Shown here: positions 25,771 to 35,445 of the stretch, one piece after another
Layout: each line of letters opens with the position of its first letter
Numbering within the stretch: the stretch's first letter is position 1
The notes under the pieces: generated by a model
Told to the model about the DNA's origin: nothing
The model's database searches: none
The model's input: only the letters and a program-made list of their open reading frames with translations
DNA from: RDXT01 sp033762375
Lineage (GTDB): Bacteria > Bacteroidota > Bacteroidia > J057
Direction of reading: 5' to 3'
NCBI GenBank assembly: GCA_033762375.1
Contig: JANRLQ010000031.1
Coordinates: 7,688-71,687, forward strand
DNA length: 64,000 nucleotides
Program-made: the position numbers and the translations under genes

Positions 25771-25778
25771 TAAAGATA
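25771..25778 (-). promoter_or_regulatory. Probable -7 promoter box of the Uma2 gene
   Basis: TATCTTTA on the minus strand ends 10 bp before the ATG at 25760, implying a very short leader. Confidence 0.45.
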
Positions 25779-25902
25779 CGGTGTTTTCAGGTATGATGTT
25801 GAGCCGTTAGCCAGTTTTATCGGTTCGCTATGCAGAGACGCTCGCAGTCCATCCATCGGTATATGTACCTGTATTTCAACTTCTTGATGCTGGGGCGGAT
25901 GC

Positions 25903-25964
25903 CATTCCGGGGCAAGGTTCACCTGGACGAAAACAGTTATTAAACGTCCGGACAGATCATGTGT
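25903..25964 (+). repeat. 62-bp direct repeat, copy 2 (cydB 3' end remnant)
   Basis: Carries the same 14 C-terminal codons and stop as cydB with two base changes, but the sequence before it is unrelated to cydB. It is therefore a non-functional fragment. It lies in a 325-bp gene-free stretch between the Uma2 and dxs genes. Confidence 0.9.
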
Positions 25965-26024
25965 GTGAACGCCTGCCCTTAACCCTGCCTCTTAACAGCA
26001 CTTCAGAGAGGTTGGTATAAAAAC

Positions 26025-26052
26025 ACCCTGACAACCAGGCAGTTGTCAGGGT
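26025..26052 (-). terminator. Terminator of dxs
   Basis: Perfect 11-bp arms (ACCCTGACAAC / GTTGTCAGGGT), 6-nt loop, followed on the minus strand by a GTTTTTATA tract. Confidence 0.85.
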
Positions 26053-26085
26053 TATTGCAGTCAATTATGTATATGATGAATCAGA

Positions 26086-28008
26086 TCAGGCCCGCACCTG
26101 CGCTGCGACAAGGTCTTTAACCGTCGCTACGATACCGGCCTGGTCAAACCCACACTCCGCCCAGAGCTCTGTCTGCTCGCCGTGATCTACAAAGCGGTCC
26201 GGGATACCCAGGCGCACCACACGGGCGGCGTACCCGTGATCCGCCATAAACTCCAGCACCGCAGAGCCCAAGCCACCTACGATGGTGCCATCTTCGACGG
26301 TGATCACCTTGCGGTAACGCGTAAAGACTTCATGGAGAAGCACCTCGTCGAGGGGTTTTACAAAGCGCATGTCGTAGTGACCGGGGTATATACCCTGGGC
26401 ATTCAGCTCGGCGATAGCAGCCTGGGCAAAATTGCCGGGGTGACCGATGGTGAGAATGGCAACATCTTCTCCCGCCGTCAGGCAGCGACCCGTTCCGATC
26501 GGAATATGTTCCATCGGAGTGCGCCAGGCTGGCATCACGCCCTCTCCGCGGGGATACCGAATGGAGAATGGCACCGGCTCCACGCTGGCCGTGTACATAA
26601 GGTTGCGAAGTTCGGCCTCGTTCATGGGAGCTGCCACGACCATATTGGGGATGCAGCGGAAGTAGGCCAGGTCAAAGGCACCGTGGTGAGTAGCGCCGTC
26701 AGCACCTGCAAACCCACCCCGATCCAGGCAAAATACCACATGAAGCTTCTGCAGCGCCACGTCATGGATCACCTGATCGTAGGCCCGCTGCATGAAGGTC
26801 GAGTAGATATTACAAAAAGGTATCAGGCCCTGCGTAGCCAGTCCGGCTGAGAAGGTCACGGCATGCTGCTCCGCGATCCCGACATCAAAGGCCCGGTCTG
26901 GCATCTCCGCCAGCATAAACTTGAGGCTGCATCCGCTGGGCATGGCCGGGGTCACCCCCATGATGCGTTCGTTGGCCTGGGCCAGCTCGATGATCGTATG
27001 CCCAAATACATCCTGATACTTCGGCGGTTTGGGGCCTGCCGCAGCAGGTTTCAGGATTTCGCCCGTGACCTTGTCAAATAAGCCCGGTGCATGCCACTTG
27101 GTCTGGTCTTTTTCGGCCAGCTCATACCCTTTGCCTTTGACCGTGACACAATGCAGGAGTTTGGGCCCGGGGATTTTTTTCAGGTCATCCAGCACCCGCA
27201 CGAGGTGGTTGACATCGTGTCCGTCTATTGGCCCGAAGTACCTGAAACCCAGCGCCTCAAAGAGCATCCCGGGTTTGGTGACGGTTGCTGTCAGCGCCAT
27301 TTCCAGCTTGGCCGCAATGGAGCGGGCCTTGGGACCAAATTTATCGAGCTTACCGAGAAGTTTCCAGAGTTCGTCCCGGATCTTGTTGTATGTATTGGAT
27401 GCCGTGATGTCCGTGAGGTACTCCTTGAGTGCCCCGACATTGGCGTCAATGGACATGTTGTTATCGTTGAGCACGACCAGCATATCCGCTTTTTCCCAGC
27501 CACCGTGGTTGAGTGCCTCAAATGCCATCCCGCCCGTCATAGCGCCATCTCCGATGACCGCTACGACGCTGCGTTTTTCTTGTTTGTAGGTTTTGCCCAG
27601 GGCCATTCCCACAGCAGCTGAGATCGAGGTGGAGGAGTGCCCTACCCCAAAGGTATCATACTCAGACTCAGACCGTTTCGGAAATCCTGATATCCCTTTA
27701 TAGACCCGGTTAGTATGAAACTGCTCCCGGCGCCCGGTGATGATCTTGTGTCCGTATGCCTGATGTCCTACATCCCAGATCAACTGATCGTGTGGGGTCT
27801 GGAACACATAATGCAGGGCTGTCGTCAACTCCACTACCCCCAGGCTGGCCCCAAAGTGTCCCCCGTTTTGAGACACCGTGGTGATAATATAATCCCGTAA
27901 CTCCTCGCAGAAGGCTTCGAGTTGATCCGGAGACAGTTTTCGCAGGTCTGCGGGCACTTGTACCTGGGCGAGCAACGGTCCTGGTTGAACTTTGATAGGT
28001 TCGGGCAT
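26086..28008 (-). CDS. dxs: 1-deoxy-D-xylulose-5-phosphate synthase
   Basis: A 640-residue thiamine-diphosphate enzyme that condenses pyruvate and glyceraldehyde 3-phosphate in the first step of the MEP isoprenoid pathway. Seen in sequence: WDVGHQAYGHKI near the N-terminus, the TPP/Mg motif GDGAMTGG continuing to LNDNNMSI, the catalytic region DVGIAEQHAV and the transketolase C-terminal domain (VEDGTIVGG). The ATG at 28006-28008 is used; an upstream TTG at 28014 would add two residues. Length and domain order are normal. The terminator at 26025 closes the unit. Confidence 0.96.
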   Translation of the reverse strand: MPEPIKVQPGPLLAQVQVPADLRKLSPDQLEAFCEELRDYIITTVSQNGGHFGASLGVVELTTALHYVFQTPHDQLIWDVGHQAYGHKIITGRREQFHTNRVYKGISGFPKRSESEYDTFGVGHSSTSISAAVGMALGKTYKQEKRSVVAVIGDGAMTGGMAFEALNHGGWEKADMLVVLNDNNMSIDANVGALKEYLTDITASNTYNKIRDELWKLLGKLDKFGPKARSIAAKLEMALTATVTKPGMLFEALGFRYFGPIDGHDVNHLVRVLDDLKKIPGPKLLHCVTVKGKGYELAEKDQTKWHAPGLFDKVTGEILKPAAAGPKPPKYQDVFGHTIIELAQANERIMGVTPAMPSGCSLKFMLAEMPDRAFDVGIAEQHAVTFSAGLATQGLIPFCNIYSTFMQRAYDQVIHDVALQKLHVVFCLDRGGFAGADGATHHGAFDLAYFRCIPNMVVAAPMNEAELRNLMYTASVEPVPFSIRYPRGEGVMPAWRTPMEHIPIGTGRCLTAGEDVAILTIGHPGNFAQAAIAELNAQGIYPGHYDMRFVKPLDEVLLHEVFTRYRKVITVEDGTIVGGLGSAVLEFMADHGYAARVVRLGIPDRFVDHGEQTELWAECGFDQAGIVATVKDLVAAQVRA

Positions 28009-28112
28009 GGTCAATTACTTGGTGAACAGAGATGGGCAAATAACTCAGGTCTGGGAAAAATGTTCAACAAAACATCGGTTGTGTATGACATTTCCCGCTG
28101 GAGATGTGCAAA

Positions 28113-28140
28113 CAGCCCCCTGCTGAGATGCAGAGGGCTG
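28113..28140 (-). terminator. Probable terminator of sucA
   Basis: 11-bp arms (CAGCCCCCTGC / GCAGAGGGCTG) with one G-T mismatch and a 6-nt loop, 19 bp beyond the sucA stop on the minus strand. Confidence 0.65.
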
Positions 28141-28158
28141 CTGTATATCCCAGGTATC

Positions 28159-30921
28159 TTATTTAGTAAGCGCCTGCACCAGACCGAATGCTTCGGCCAG
28201 GAGTTCTTGCTCTTCTTTGTTGTGTTGTTTGTAGCTGCCGGTGGCAGGTGTGGCACTGGGCTTACGGGCAACCTCCTTGATGTCCACTTCGTCCACGACC
28301 CGGTGGATATAACTCCAGGGCCCCATGTTGCGGGGTTCTTCCTGCACCCAAACCCAGGAGGCCTGCTGGTACTTGCGGATGAGCTCACGAAGCTGCACCT
28401 GTGGCAGGGGGTACAGTTGCTCCAGGCGCACGACAGCTACGTCCCGGCGGTTTTCCTTCTGTTGTTTGTCGAGGAGGTCGTAGTAAATTTTGCCGCTGCA
28501 CACCAGTACGCGTGTGACATCTGCCGGATTGACCCATGCATCATCAATGACTTCCTGAAACCGTGATCCTGTCTCAAACATTTCCAGGCCGCTGACACAG
28601 GCCGGATAACGCAGGAGTTTTTTGGGCGTAAAACAGATCAGCGGGATGCGGAAATCCCAGGTAAGGTGACGGCGCAGGAGGTGAAAGAAGTTGGCAGGGG
28701 TCGTACAGTTGACGACCTGCATGTTTTTGCGGGCGCACAACTCCAGGTACCGCTCGATCCGGGCTGAGGAGTGCTCCGGGCCCTGGCCTTCATAACCATG
28801 TGGCAAAAACAACGCCAGCCCACTCATGCGGGCCCATTTGGTCTCGGCGCTGGAGATATACTGGTCCAGGATGATCTGGGCTCCATTGGCGAAGTCCCCA
28901 AACTGCGCTTCCCAGATGACCAACTGGTCTGGATTGACCGTAGAGTATCCATACTCAAAACCCAGCACCCCGTACTCGGAGAGGAGCGAGTTATAGACCG
29001 TAAACTGGGCCTGGTCGGGGCTGAGGTGGTTGAGCGGAATGTATTCAGCCTCGGTTTCCACATCAAAAATCACTGCGTGCCGGTGCGAAAAGGTCCCCCG
29101 GCGGCAGTCCTGCCCGCTCAGTCGCACGGAGATACCCTGGGAGAGCAGGGTGGCGTAGGCCAGGGTTTCGCCGAGTGCCCAGTCAAGGCGGTTTTCGTCT
29201 ACGGCTTTGAGGCGGTCACTGAAAAGCTTGCGGATTTTGTCATGGGCCTTAAATCCCTCCGGAATCTGATGGAGCTGCTGCACCATCTGCAGGAGGGTGG
29301 CCCGGTCCACGCCTGTGTCAGGCGATGGCATGTCAAAATCTTCGCCCGTCACCTTGCGGATACCCTCCCAGGTGCCCTTGAGATAGGGCGCACGGGCGAG
29401 TTTTTTGCGGCCCATAGCCTCCTCCAGCTCCGCTTGCAGCAGGGCATTAAACTCTGTCTCCAGCTCTGTCGCCATCCGGGCCACCTCTGTCTCACCAGAC
29501 TGGAGGAGTTTGTCCACGTAGATCTTGCGGGGATCCGGGTGTTTTTTGATGATGCTGTACAGGATCGGCTGGGTGAAGGCAGGTTCATCGGCCTCATTGT
29601 GGCCATGACGACGATAACACAGGATGTCAATAAACACGTCACAAGCAAACTGCTGCCGGAACTCCATCGCCATCTCAATCGCAAACACCAGGGCCTCCGG
29701 GTCGTCTCCGTTCACGTGGAAGACCGGAGACCGGGTGACCTTGGCGATGTCCGTACAATAGGTGCTGGACCGCGCCTCCAGATAGTTAGTGGTAAATCCG
29801 ATCTGGTTATTGATGACCAGGTGGATCGTGCCGCCGGTCATATAACCGGGGAGCTGTGACATCTGGATCAGCTCATATATAAGGCCCTGAGCGGCTACCG
29901 CAGCGTCTCCGTGGATGATGATCGGCGCCAGCCGGGCGTAGTCCCCTTTGTACTTGCGGTCTATTTTGGCACGGGCCGCGCCCTCCACTACGGCACCGAC
30001 CGTCTCCAGGTGTGAGGGGTTCGGCATCAGGCTCAGGTGTACCTGGTGGCCCTGCTCGGTGATCACATCAGAGGAGAATCCCAGGTGATACTTCACATCT
30101 CCCTGGAAGACAGAGTCTTCATACTCAGTGCCTTCAAATTCGGAGAAAATCTCATCATATTCCTTGTGCAGGGTATTGGCGAGGACATTGAGGCGTCCCC
30201 GGTGTGCCATGCCGATCACAAACTCACGGATACCGAGGTCAGCACCTTTTTCGATGACGGCGTCCAGGGCTGGGATCAGGTTTTCTGCCCCTTCCAGTGA
30301 GAACCGTTTTTGCCCGACAAATTTTTTGCCCAGAAACCGCTCAAACAGTACTGCTTCATTGAGTTTGCGCAGGATCCTTTTTTTCTTGTCCACCGAAAAC
30401 ATCGGCTTATTGCGGGAGGATTCCATCCGGTTCTTGAGCCAGCGCACCATCGCAGGCTCCCGCACATATAAAAACTCAGCCCCGATAGACTGGCAGTAGG
30501 TCTCCGCCAGCAGGTCTATGATGTCCCGCAACCTGGCTGGCCCCAGGCCTACGTCTGACCCGGCCTGAAATACGGTATCCAGGTCTTCAGGCTTCAGGTT
30601 ATGGTTGGCCATATCCAGTGTGGGACTGTAGGGACGGCGGGGACGCACGGGATTGGTGCGGGTGAAGAGGTGTCCGCGCTGCCGGTACTCATTGATCAGG
30701 TTGAGGACATGGATCTCACGGGAAGCACTCTCGGCGTGGTCTGCTACAGCGACGGGTGCTGCAGCAGGCGCCTCTCCATACCGGGCCAGCGCCAGATCAA
30801 ATCCCTCAAAAAAATGACGCCACTCCGGGGATACGGATCCCGCATCCTGGCGGTATGTCTGATAAAGGCTGTCTATGTATGCCGGGGTAGCATTGCTGAG
30901 AAAGGAGAGTTGGTCAGGCAT
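28159..30921 (-). CDS. sucA: 2-oxoglutarate dehydrogenase E1 component
   Basis: A 920-residue thiamine-diphosphate decarboxylase subunit of the TCA-cycle 2-oxoglutarate dehydrogenase complex. Recognisable blocks: the N-terminal helix PAYIDSLYQTYRQD that docks to E2, GMAHRGRLNVLANTL, HGDAAVAAQGLIYE (TPP region), CYRRHGHNEADEP, and the C-terminal LPHGYEGQGPEHSSARIER and VWVQEEPRNMG. The succinyltransferase gene (sucB) is not adjacent. The ATG at 30921 is used, with a GTG immediately upstream. A TAACTTTG promoter-like box is at 30968-30975. Confidence 0.96.
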   Translation of the reverse strand: MPDQLSFLSNATPAYIDSLYQTYRQDAGSVSPEWRHFFEGFDLALARYGEAPAAAPVAVADHAESASREIHVLNLINEYRQRGHLFTRTNPVRPRRPYSPTLDMANHNLKPEDLDTVFQAGSDVGLGPARLRDIIDLLAETYCQSIGAEFLYVREPAMVRWLKNRMESSRNKPMFSVDKKKRILRKLNEAVLFERFLGKKFVGQKRFSLEGAENLIPALDAVIEKGADLGIREFVIGMAHRGRLNVLANTLHKEYDEIFSEFEGTEYEDSVFQGDVKYHLGFSSDVITEQGHQVHLSLMPNPSHLETVGAVVEGAARAKIDRKYKGDYARLAPIIIHGDAAVAAQGLIYELIQMSQLPGYMTGGTIHLVINNQIGFTTNYLEARSSTYCTDIAKVTRSPVFHVNGDDPEALVFAIEMAMEFRQQFACDVFIDILCYRRHGHNEADEPAFTQPILYSIIKKHPDPRKIYVDKLLQSGETEVARMATELETEFNALLQAELEEAMGRKKLARAPYLKGTWEGIRKVTGEDFDMPSPDTGVDRATLLQMVQQLHQIPEGFKAHDKIRKLFSDRLKAVDENRLDWALGETLAYATLLSQGISVRLSGQDCRRGTFSHRHAVIFDVETEAEYIPLNHLSPDQAQFTVYNSLLSEYGVLGFEYGYSTVNPDQLVIWEAQFGDFANGAQIILDQYISSAETKWARMSGLALFLPHGYEGQGPEHSSARIERYLELCARKNMQVVNCTTPANFFHLLRRHLTWDFRIPLICFTPKKLLRYPACVSGLEMFETGSRFQEVIDDAWVNPADVTRVLVCSGKIYYDLLDKQQKENRRDVAVVRLEQLYPLPQVQLRELIRKYQQASWVWVQEEPRNMGPWSYIHRVVDEVDIKEVARKPSATPATGSYKQHNKEEQELLAEAFGLVQALTK

Positions 30922-30967
30922 CACGCACGAGTTTTATGTAGTTCGGGGGCTAATCGTAAAATGATCA

Positions 30968-30975
30968 CAAAGTTA
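30968..30975 (-). promoter_or_regulatory. Probable -7 promoter box of sucA (TAACTTTG)
   Basis: An exact TAnnTTTG match on the minus strand, 46 bp before the ATG; no clear TTTG at -33. Confidence 0.4.
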
Positions 30976-31082
30976 ACAAAAATAGGCTTTTCGTTGGGTG
31001 GGCAGATACGCGGGACACTGAATTATTCCGCCAGACAGATGCAGGTTTTCTACGCCAAAAGGATGCCTGAGGTTGATCAGTC

Positions 31083-31937
31083 TCACCTAAAAAATATCCA
31101 GAACACACCACCGTGCACCAGTAAGGTAACTGCCGGCAGGATCAGGCTGACGACGCCGGTCCAGGGCACCTGCTTCAGCTCCCCTGAAGATGACAAGCCC
31201 GGAGACCCCGGTACTGCATCAAATACCACAGCGTAGGCGGGATCTGCTGGTGCATATACGATCAGTTCCTCCCGCTGGTCCTCTACGAGCCATGTCTCAT
31301 GGGTCGCCGTGGATGCCGTATACACCTGACCGTCATCTGCCTCAAAATCAAAGGTATAAGCATATACCACCTGTTTGTTGATCATGGTATTGGTCGGTTT
31401 TTTGGATGTCAGGACACCCGGGGCAAACTTACCATTGATCAGCAGGTCAATGGCTTTCATATTTTGCCGGAATCCATATATGGCAAACCCCAGGCCCACC
31501 AGCGGAAACACCAGTAAAAAACCCATCCAGGCACTAAAAAGAGCCCTTCCTGCCATACTCAGACGCGAAACCCGGGGATTACGGCTCAGGTAATATACCT
31601 TAACACTGTCGCCCTCCTCCACGCGGTAGTCCGGGGTGTAGGACTTACCCTCGTACAGGTGACCATTTACCTGGTATGTGTACCCGACCTCCCGGATCAC
31701 CTGATCGTTTTGAACGCTGGCCGTAATCCCGAGGGAGATCACCTGGCCGGTTACCGACTTGTCCATCCGGGGGGTCAGCAGATACACCAGCTCCGAGTTC
31801 CCGACAAATACCCATACGAATATCATCCCAAACCCGATAAAAGTCCATCCAAACTGGGTGTAAAACCCGCTGAAAAGAATCACGGCCCGCGAAAACCATG
31901 ACAGATGCCGGGGTGGGGTACTGGTAATGTATTCCAT
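31083..31937 (-). CDS. DUF3592-type membrane protein
   Basis: A 284-residue protein with an N-terminal membrane segment (about 25-55), a beta-rich region of about 70 residues (VGYTYQVNGHLYEGKSY; GDSVKVYYLSRNPRVSRL), two central helices, a second similar beta region (YTFDFEADDGQVYTAS; RELIVYAPADPAYAVV) and a final membrane helix. The two beta regions look like a duplicated DUF3592 module, a family whose function is not known. It is transcribed alone, divergent from the thioesterase gene. Confidence 0.7.
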   Translation of the reverse strand: MEYITSTPPRHLSWFSRAVILFSGFYTQFGWTFIGFGMIFVWVFVGNSELVYLLTPRMDKSVTGQVISLGITASVQNDQVIREVGYTYQVNGHLYEGKSYTPDYRVEEGDSVKVYYLSRNPRVSRLSMAGRALFSAWMGFLLVFPLVGLGFAIYGFRQNMKAIDLLINGKFAPGVLTSKKPTNTMINKQVVYAYTFDFEADDGQVYTASTATHETWLVEDQREELIVYAPADPAYAVVFDAVPGSPGLSSSGELKQVPWTGVVSLILPAVTLLVHGGVFWIFFR

Positions 31938-32032
31938 ATAAACCGGAGGTTGACGGATAAAACAAACGCTGAACGGCCACGCTATATTAATAAAAAACGT
32001 TGTTTATTTGTGGTTTAACCTAACTGGCCGGG

Positions 32033-32488
32033 ATGGATACTGAGTTACAGGCAATGGACACACGCCGGACGTTTACGGAGATCACCGTCCGGAGCTGGAC
32101 CCTCGACCTCTATGGGCAGGTGAGCAACGCTAAATTTCTGGAGTTTCTGGAGGAAGCGCGGTGGAATCACTTCCAGGGTTTTTTTGAGACGGGCCTGTTT
32201 ATGGACCTGGGCCTGGCTTTTATGCTGGTCAATTTTAACCTGAACTACCGGGGAGCCGCCCGCCTGGGTGATATCCTCGACATCGAGACCTATATCAAGC
32301 GCATCGGTGAGCGGAGTATCACCCTGTCCCACACCATCGTCATGCGTGCCACCGGCAAGCCGATTTTGGAAGGTGAGGCGACATTTGTAGTCAAGGACCT
32401 GGAAAAAGACGTGGCGGTGCCCATCATCGGACGCATGAAGGACATGCTCCTCCGGCGAAACAATTTTACCAAGGATCATTTTCCTTGA
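32033..32488 (+). CDS. 4HBT-type acyl-CoA thioesterase
   Basis: A 151-residue hotdog-fold protein of the 4-hydroxybenzoyl-CoA thioesterase/YbgC group. The active-site helix is seen in LDLYGQVSNAKFLEFLEEARW, with Asp as the probable catalytic residue. The usual following residue pattern is DxxGHVNN; here it is GQVSNA, a common variant in Bacteroidota. It likely hydrolyses acyl-CoA or acyl-ACP thioesters in the cytoplasm; chain specificity cannot be told. A second ATG at 32054 is also plausible because the conserved region begins after it. Confidence 0.85.
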   Translation: MDTELQAMDTRRTFTEITVRSWTLDLYGQVSNAKFLEFLEEARWNHFQGFFETGLFMDLGLAFMLVNFNLNYRGAARLGDILDIETYIKRIGERSITLSHTIVMRATGKPILEGEATFVVKDLEKDVAVPIIGRMKDMLLRRNNFTKDHFP

Positions 32489-32539
32489 CTCCGAATACTC
32501 CCGCCCGGCACCATGTCCGGACGGTGCCTGAGAGGTCGC

Positions 32540-35161
32540 TCAGAATCCTACCCGCCCTTGTCTGCTGCCCTCCATGAGGCTGTCATTGCCGGGGGCAAAC
32601 TCCTTGACATCCGCGAGCTCCAGCTCAGCCAGGGCCTCAGGCGTGCGCAGGGCTGAAGGCATGGCAGCGAGTCGGAGATGCTGGTTTTTCACGGCTTTTT
32701 CGACCACCTTACGTACGGCACGGGCATTGCCAAAAAATTTGTTTTTGTGCTGGTGCAGGTGCAGGAAATACTGCATCAGCCTGCGCTGGGCTTCTTCTGA
32801 CGGGACAATTCCCTCTACCCGAAACATGGCTATCGCAATTGCCAGCATTTCCTCCGGCGTATAATCCATAAATTCAAACCGCCGGTCAAACCGGGATTTG
32901 AGGCCGGGGTTGCTCTCCAGAAAGGCCTGCATCGGATCCGTATACCCAGCTGCGATGACTACGAGCTCGCCCCGCAGATCCTCCATACGCTTGAGCAGGG
33001 TATCAATTGCCTCCCGCCCAAAGTCCTGCGCGCCTCCGGCAGCCAGTCCATAGGCTTCGTCAATAAACAGTACCCCGCCGCGTGCCTGCTCGATCACGGC
33101 TGCTGTTTTTTCGGCGGTCTGCCCGACGTACTGCGCCACGAGTCCCTGCCGGTCCACCTCTACCACATTACCCCGCTCCAGGATACCCAGGGCCTTGTAG
33201 ATACGGCCCACGATCCGGGCTACCGTAGTCTTGCCGGTGCCGGGGTTGCCACTGAAGACCGTATGCATCGAGAACCGGTGCAGGACATCCTTGCCCGTCT
33301 CGCGATAAAACCGCACCAGCTTGACCATGTCCTGGATTTCGGTTTTGATATTGTTCAGGCCTACGAGCTGGTCGAGCTCGTCGAGGCTCTCGCGGAGCAG
33401 GTCCTCATCTATAGGCAGCGCCTTGAAGTGCGACTGCCCCCCATCAAACATACCTTTTACATCCTGCAACTGGATCTGGGTCAGGGCGTCCTCCGGGAGC
33501 ACCTCAGGGTTGGGCTGGCGCATGATGCGCAGGCCCAGGTTGAGTTTGGCCTCATTGACGAGGGAGAGTGCATACCGGGCATTGCCAAAAGTCCGTCCCC
33601 GGTTGCGCCAGGCTTCCAGGATTTTTTTGCTGATAAATGCCAGGGCATCCTCCGCAAAGGTGACAGCGGTTTTGTCAGCGCCGAGGCGCAGGATCTGCTC
33701 CAGCTCCGGAGGGGTATAGTCAGGAAAATCAAACCGCATCGTGAACCGGGACTTCAGGCCCGGATTGGAGGCCAGAAAAATCTCCATCTCGCGCGGATAC
33801 CCTGCAACGATCACTGCCAGGTCTCCCGGGCCATCCGACATTTCTTTGAGAATGAGCTCAATGGCTTCCCGGCCAAAATCTTTGGAGTCTTCTCCGGACC
33901 GAGCCAGGGCATAGGCTTCGTCAATAAACAAGAGGCCTCCCCGGGCTTTGTCAATGGCAGCCCTGACCTTGGGTGCCGTCTGCCCGATGTACTCACCGAT
34001 GATGTCTGCGCGGTCCACCTCGTGGACATGCCCCTTGGAGAGCAGGCCCAGTTTGTGATAAATTTTGCCCAGCATCCGGGCGATGGTGGTTTTGCCGGTA
34101 CCAGGATTGCCGGTAAAGACCACATGGAGCTGGCCGGGTTTGGCGTCTTCAAAACCTTTTTCCTGCCGGAGCTGGATAAACTTCAGGTACTGGACGTACT
34201 CGTGGATACGTGCTTTGACGGGTGCCAGGCCGATCAGGCTGTCCAGTTCGGCCAGGAGTTCTTCCAGGTTTTTTTCCGGCTCCGCCTGGGGAGCTGTGCT
34301 GATGACCGGCTCTCCCCCCTCGGTGGGACGCATCAGCTCCCGGTGTCCTTCTACAAACTCACTTCCCACGCTGAAGGGCAACACACCGATGAGGTTTTCC
34401 ATGAACACAATCTCCACCGTGTAGTTGTCCGGAAACCAGGTCCCCTTGTGATCAGAGCCCCAGCCAGAGCTCACCTGTATATGATGCTGGTCCTTGCTTA
34501 CCCGCAGGAGCTCCGTGGTGCGGCCTTTGAGCTGGCGGGCATCATTGTAAAAATTGAAGACCAGCTCCATCATCCAGTTGGATTTGAGGAGGTTTTGCGC
34601 CTGAAACTCTACCCAGACATAGCGGGTGAGGTCGTGTTTGAATGCCTGATAATATTTGCCGGAGGGGTTATTACTTTCTGCATTGGCCCCTTCAAACAGC
34701 CGGACGGCACTCACACTGAAGTACGGGTTGCTTTCATCTGAAACCGTACCACCTGTATACACATAAAACTCACAACTGTCTACCTTCACTCCGTCTATAT
34801 ACGCCTCCCAGAAGTACTCACCTTCCTTCCAGAAGTGTCCGGGACGGTCATTGCCCCAGCCTTCGCGGTAGTACACGATATTCTGGTCCTGGGTGACCAT
34901 TTTTTCCGCTTCGATATTACATATCTGCGGTCCTGGCCGTCCGTCCGGCATTCGCTTGAAAGCCCTCAGACAGAGCTTGGCCGTCCAGTCTTCCTCATCA
35001 AAAAGTTTGTTATAGAAGGCCAGTTCAGCATAGATATAACTCACCTCTCCCTGGTCAAAAACCGTACGGTATTTTTTCTGGCTGTCTGCCAGCCACTCGG
35101 TAGAGGTGTATGTCTTGAGCGATTTGGCGCGGTAACGGGTAAAGTCCGGTGGTTTGGTCAT
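32540..35161 (-). CDS. Double-AAA CbbX-like ATPase with duplicated N-terminal module
   Basis: An 873-residue protein with two CbxX/CfxQ-type AAA+ domains. Walker A motifs GNPGTGKTT lie near K357 and K643, and Walker B motifs LLFIDEAYAL and VLFIDEAYGL follow each; both sites look intact. The N-terminal 270 residues hold two similar beta-rich repeats: ELAFYNKLF...W (44-68) with GWGNDRPG (101), and EFQAQNLL...W (184-206) with GWGSDHKG (233), about 135 residues apart. I do not recognise this module. CbbX itself remodels Rubisco, but no Rubisco is present and a general remodelling role is more likely. It is convergent with the thioesterase gene. Confidence 0.85.
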   Translation of the reverse strand: MTKPPDFTRYRAKSLKTYTSTEWLADSQKKYRTVFDQGEVSYIYAELAFYNKLFDEEDWTAKLCLRAFKRMPDGRPGPQICNIEAEKMVTQDQNIVYYREGWGNDRPGHFWKEGEYFWEAYIDGVKVDSCEFYVYTGGTVSDESNPYFSVSAVRLFEGANAESNNPSGKYYQAFKHDLTRYVWVEFQAQNLLKSNWMMELVFNFYNDARQLKGRTTELLRVSKDQHHIQVSSGWGSDHKGTWFPDNYTVEIVFMENLIGVLPFSVGSEFVEGHRELMRPTEGGEPVISTAPQAEPEKNLEELLAELDSLIGLAPVKARIHEYVQYLKFIQLRQEKGFEDAKPGQLHVVFTGNPGTGKTTIARMLGKIYHKLGLLSKGHVHEVDRADIIGEYIGQTAPKVRAAIDKARGGLLFIDEAYALARSGEDSKDFGREAIELILKEMSDGPGDLAVIVAGYPREMEIFLASNPGLKSRFTMRFDFPDYTPPELEQILRLGADKTAVTFAEDALAFISKKILEAWRNRGRTFGNARYALSLVNEAKLNLGLRIMRQPNPEVLPEDALTQIQLQDVKGMFDGGQSHFKALPIDEDLLRESLDELDQLVGLNNIKTEIQDMVKLVRFYRETGKDVLHRFSMHTVFSGNPGTGKTTVARIVGRIYKALGILERGNVVEVDRQGLVAQYVGQTAEKTAAVIEQARGGVLFIDEAYGLAAGGAQDFGREAIDTLLKRMEDLRGELVVIAAGYTDPMQAFLESNPGLKSRFDRRFEFMDYTPEEMLAIAIAMFRVEGIVPSEEAQRRLMQYFLHLHQHKNKFFGNARAVRKVVEKAVKNQHLRLAAMPSALRTPEALAELELADVKEFAPGNDSLMEGSRQGRVGF

Positions 35162-35445
35162 AGGGTCATCGCTTCATGGGCGTCGTAAAATGCGACTTTT
35201 CTTTGATACACACAACGTCTTGCAGGAATGGAACGGTATTTGTAATAATCAATTCATAACCGAATGTTTTGGGGCATCTGCGCAGCCGGTTATACCCTTA
35301 CACCTAATCCAGGTCCACATTGTCCAGCCACGTGCTGAAGCGTTGCCTGCCTTCCTGAACGGGGAGAGCGTGCAGGGTGAAGTATTGTGCTGAAAACCCT
35401 TTTGATGTCAAACAATCAAATGTGTACCCGCGATAAAACCATCGT

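Noticed and set aside
28771..29859. A 362-codon plus-strand open frame
   Set aside because: Antisense shadow of sucA.
32507..32528. Hairpin GGCACC/GGTGCC after the thioesterase gene
   Set aside because: Only 6 bp of stem with a 10-nt loop and no T run; too weak to call a terminator.
33263..34741. A 492-codon plus-strand open frame
   Set aside because: Antisense to the double-AAA ATPase, whose Walker motifs prove the minus strand; no family features in the plus frame.
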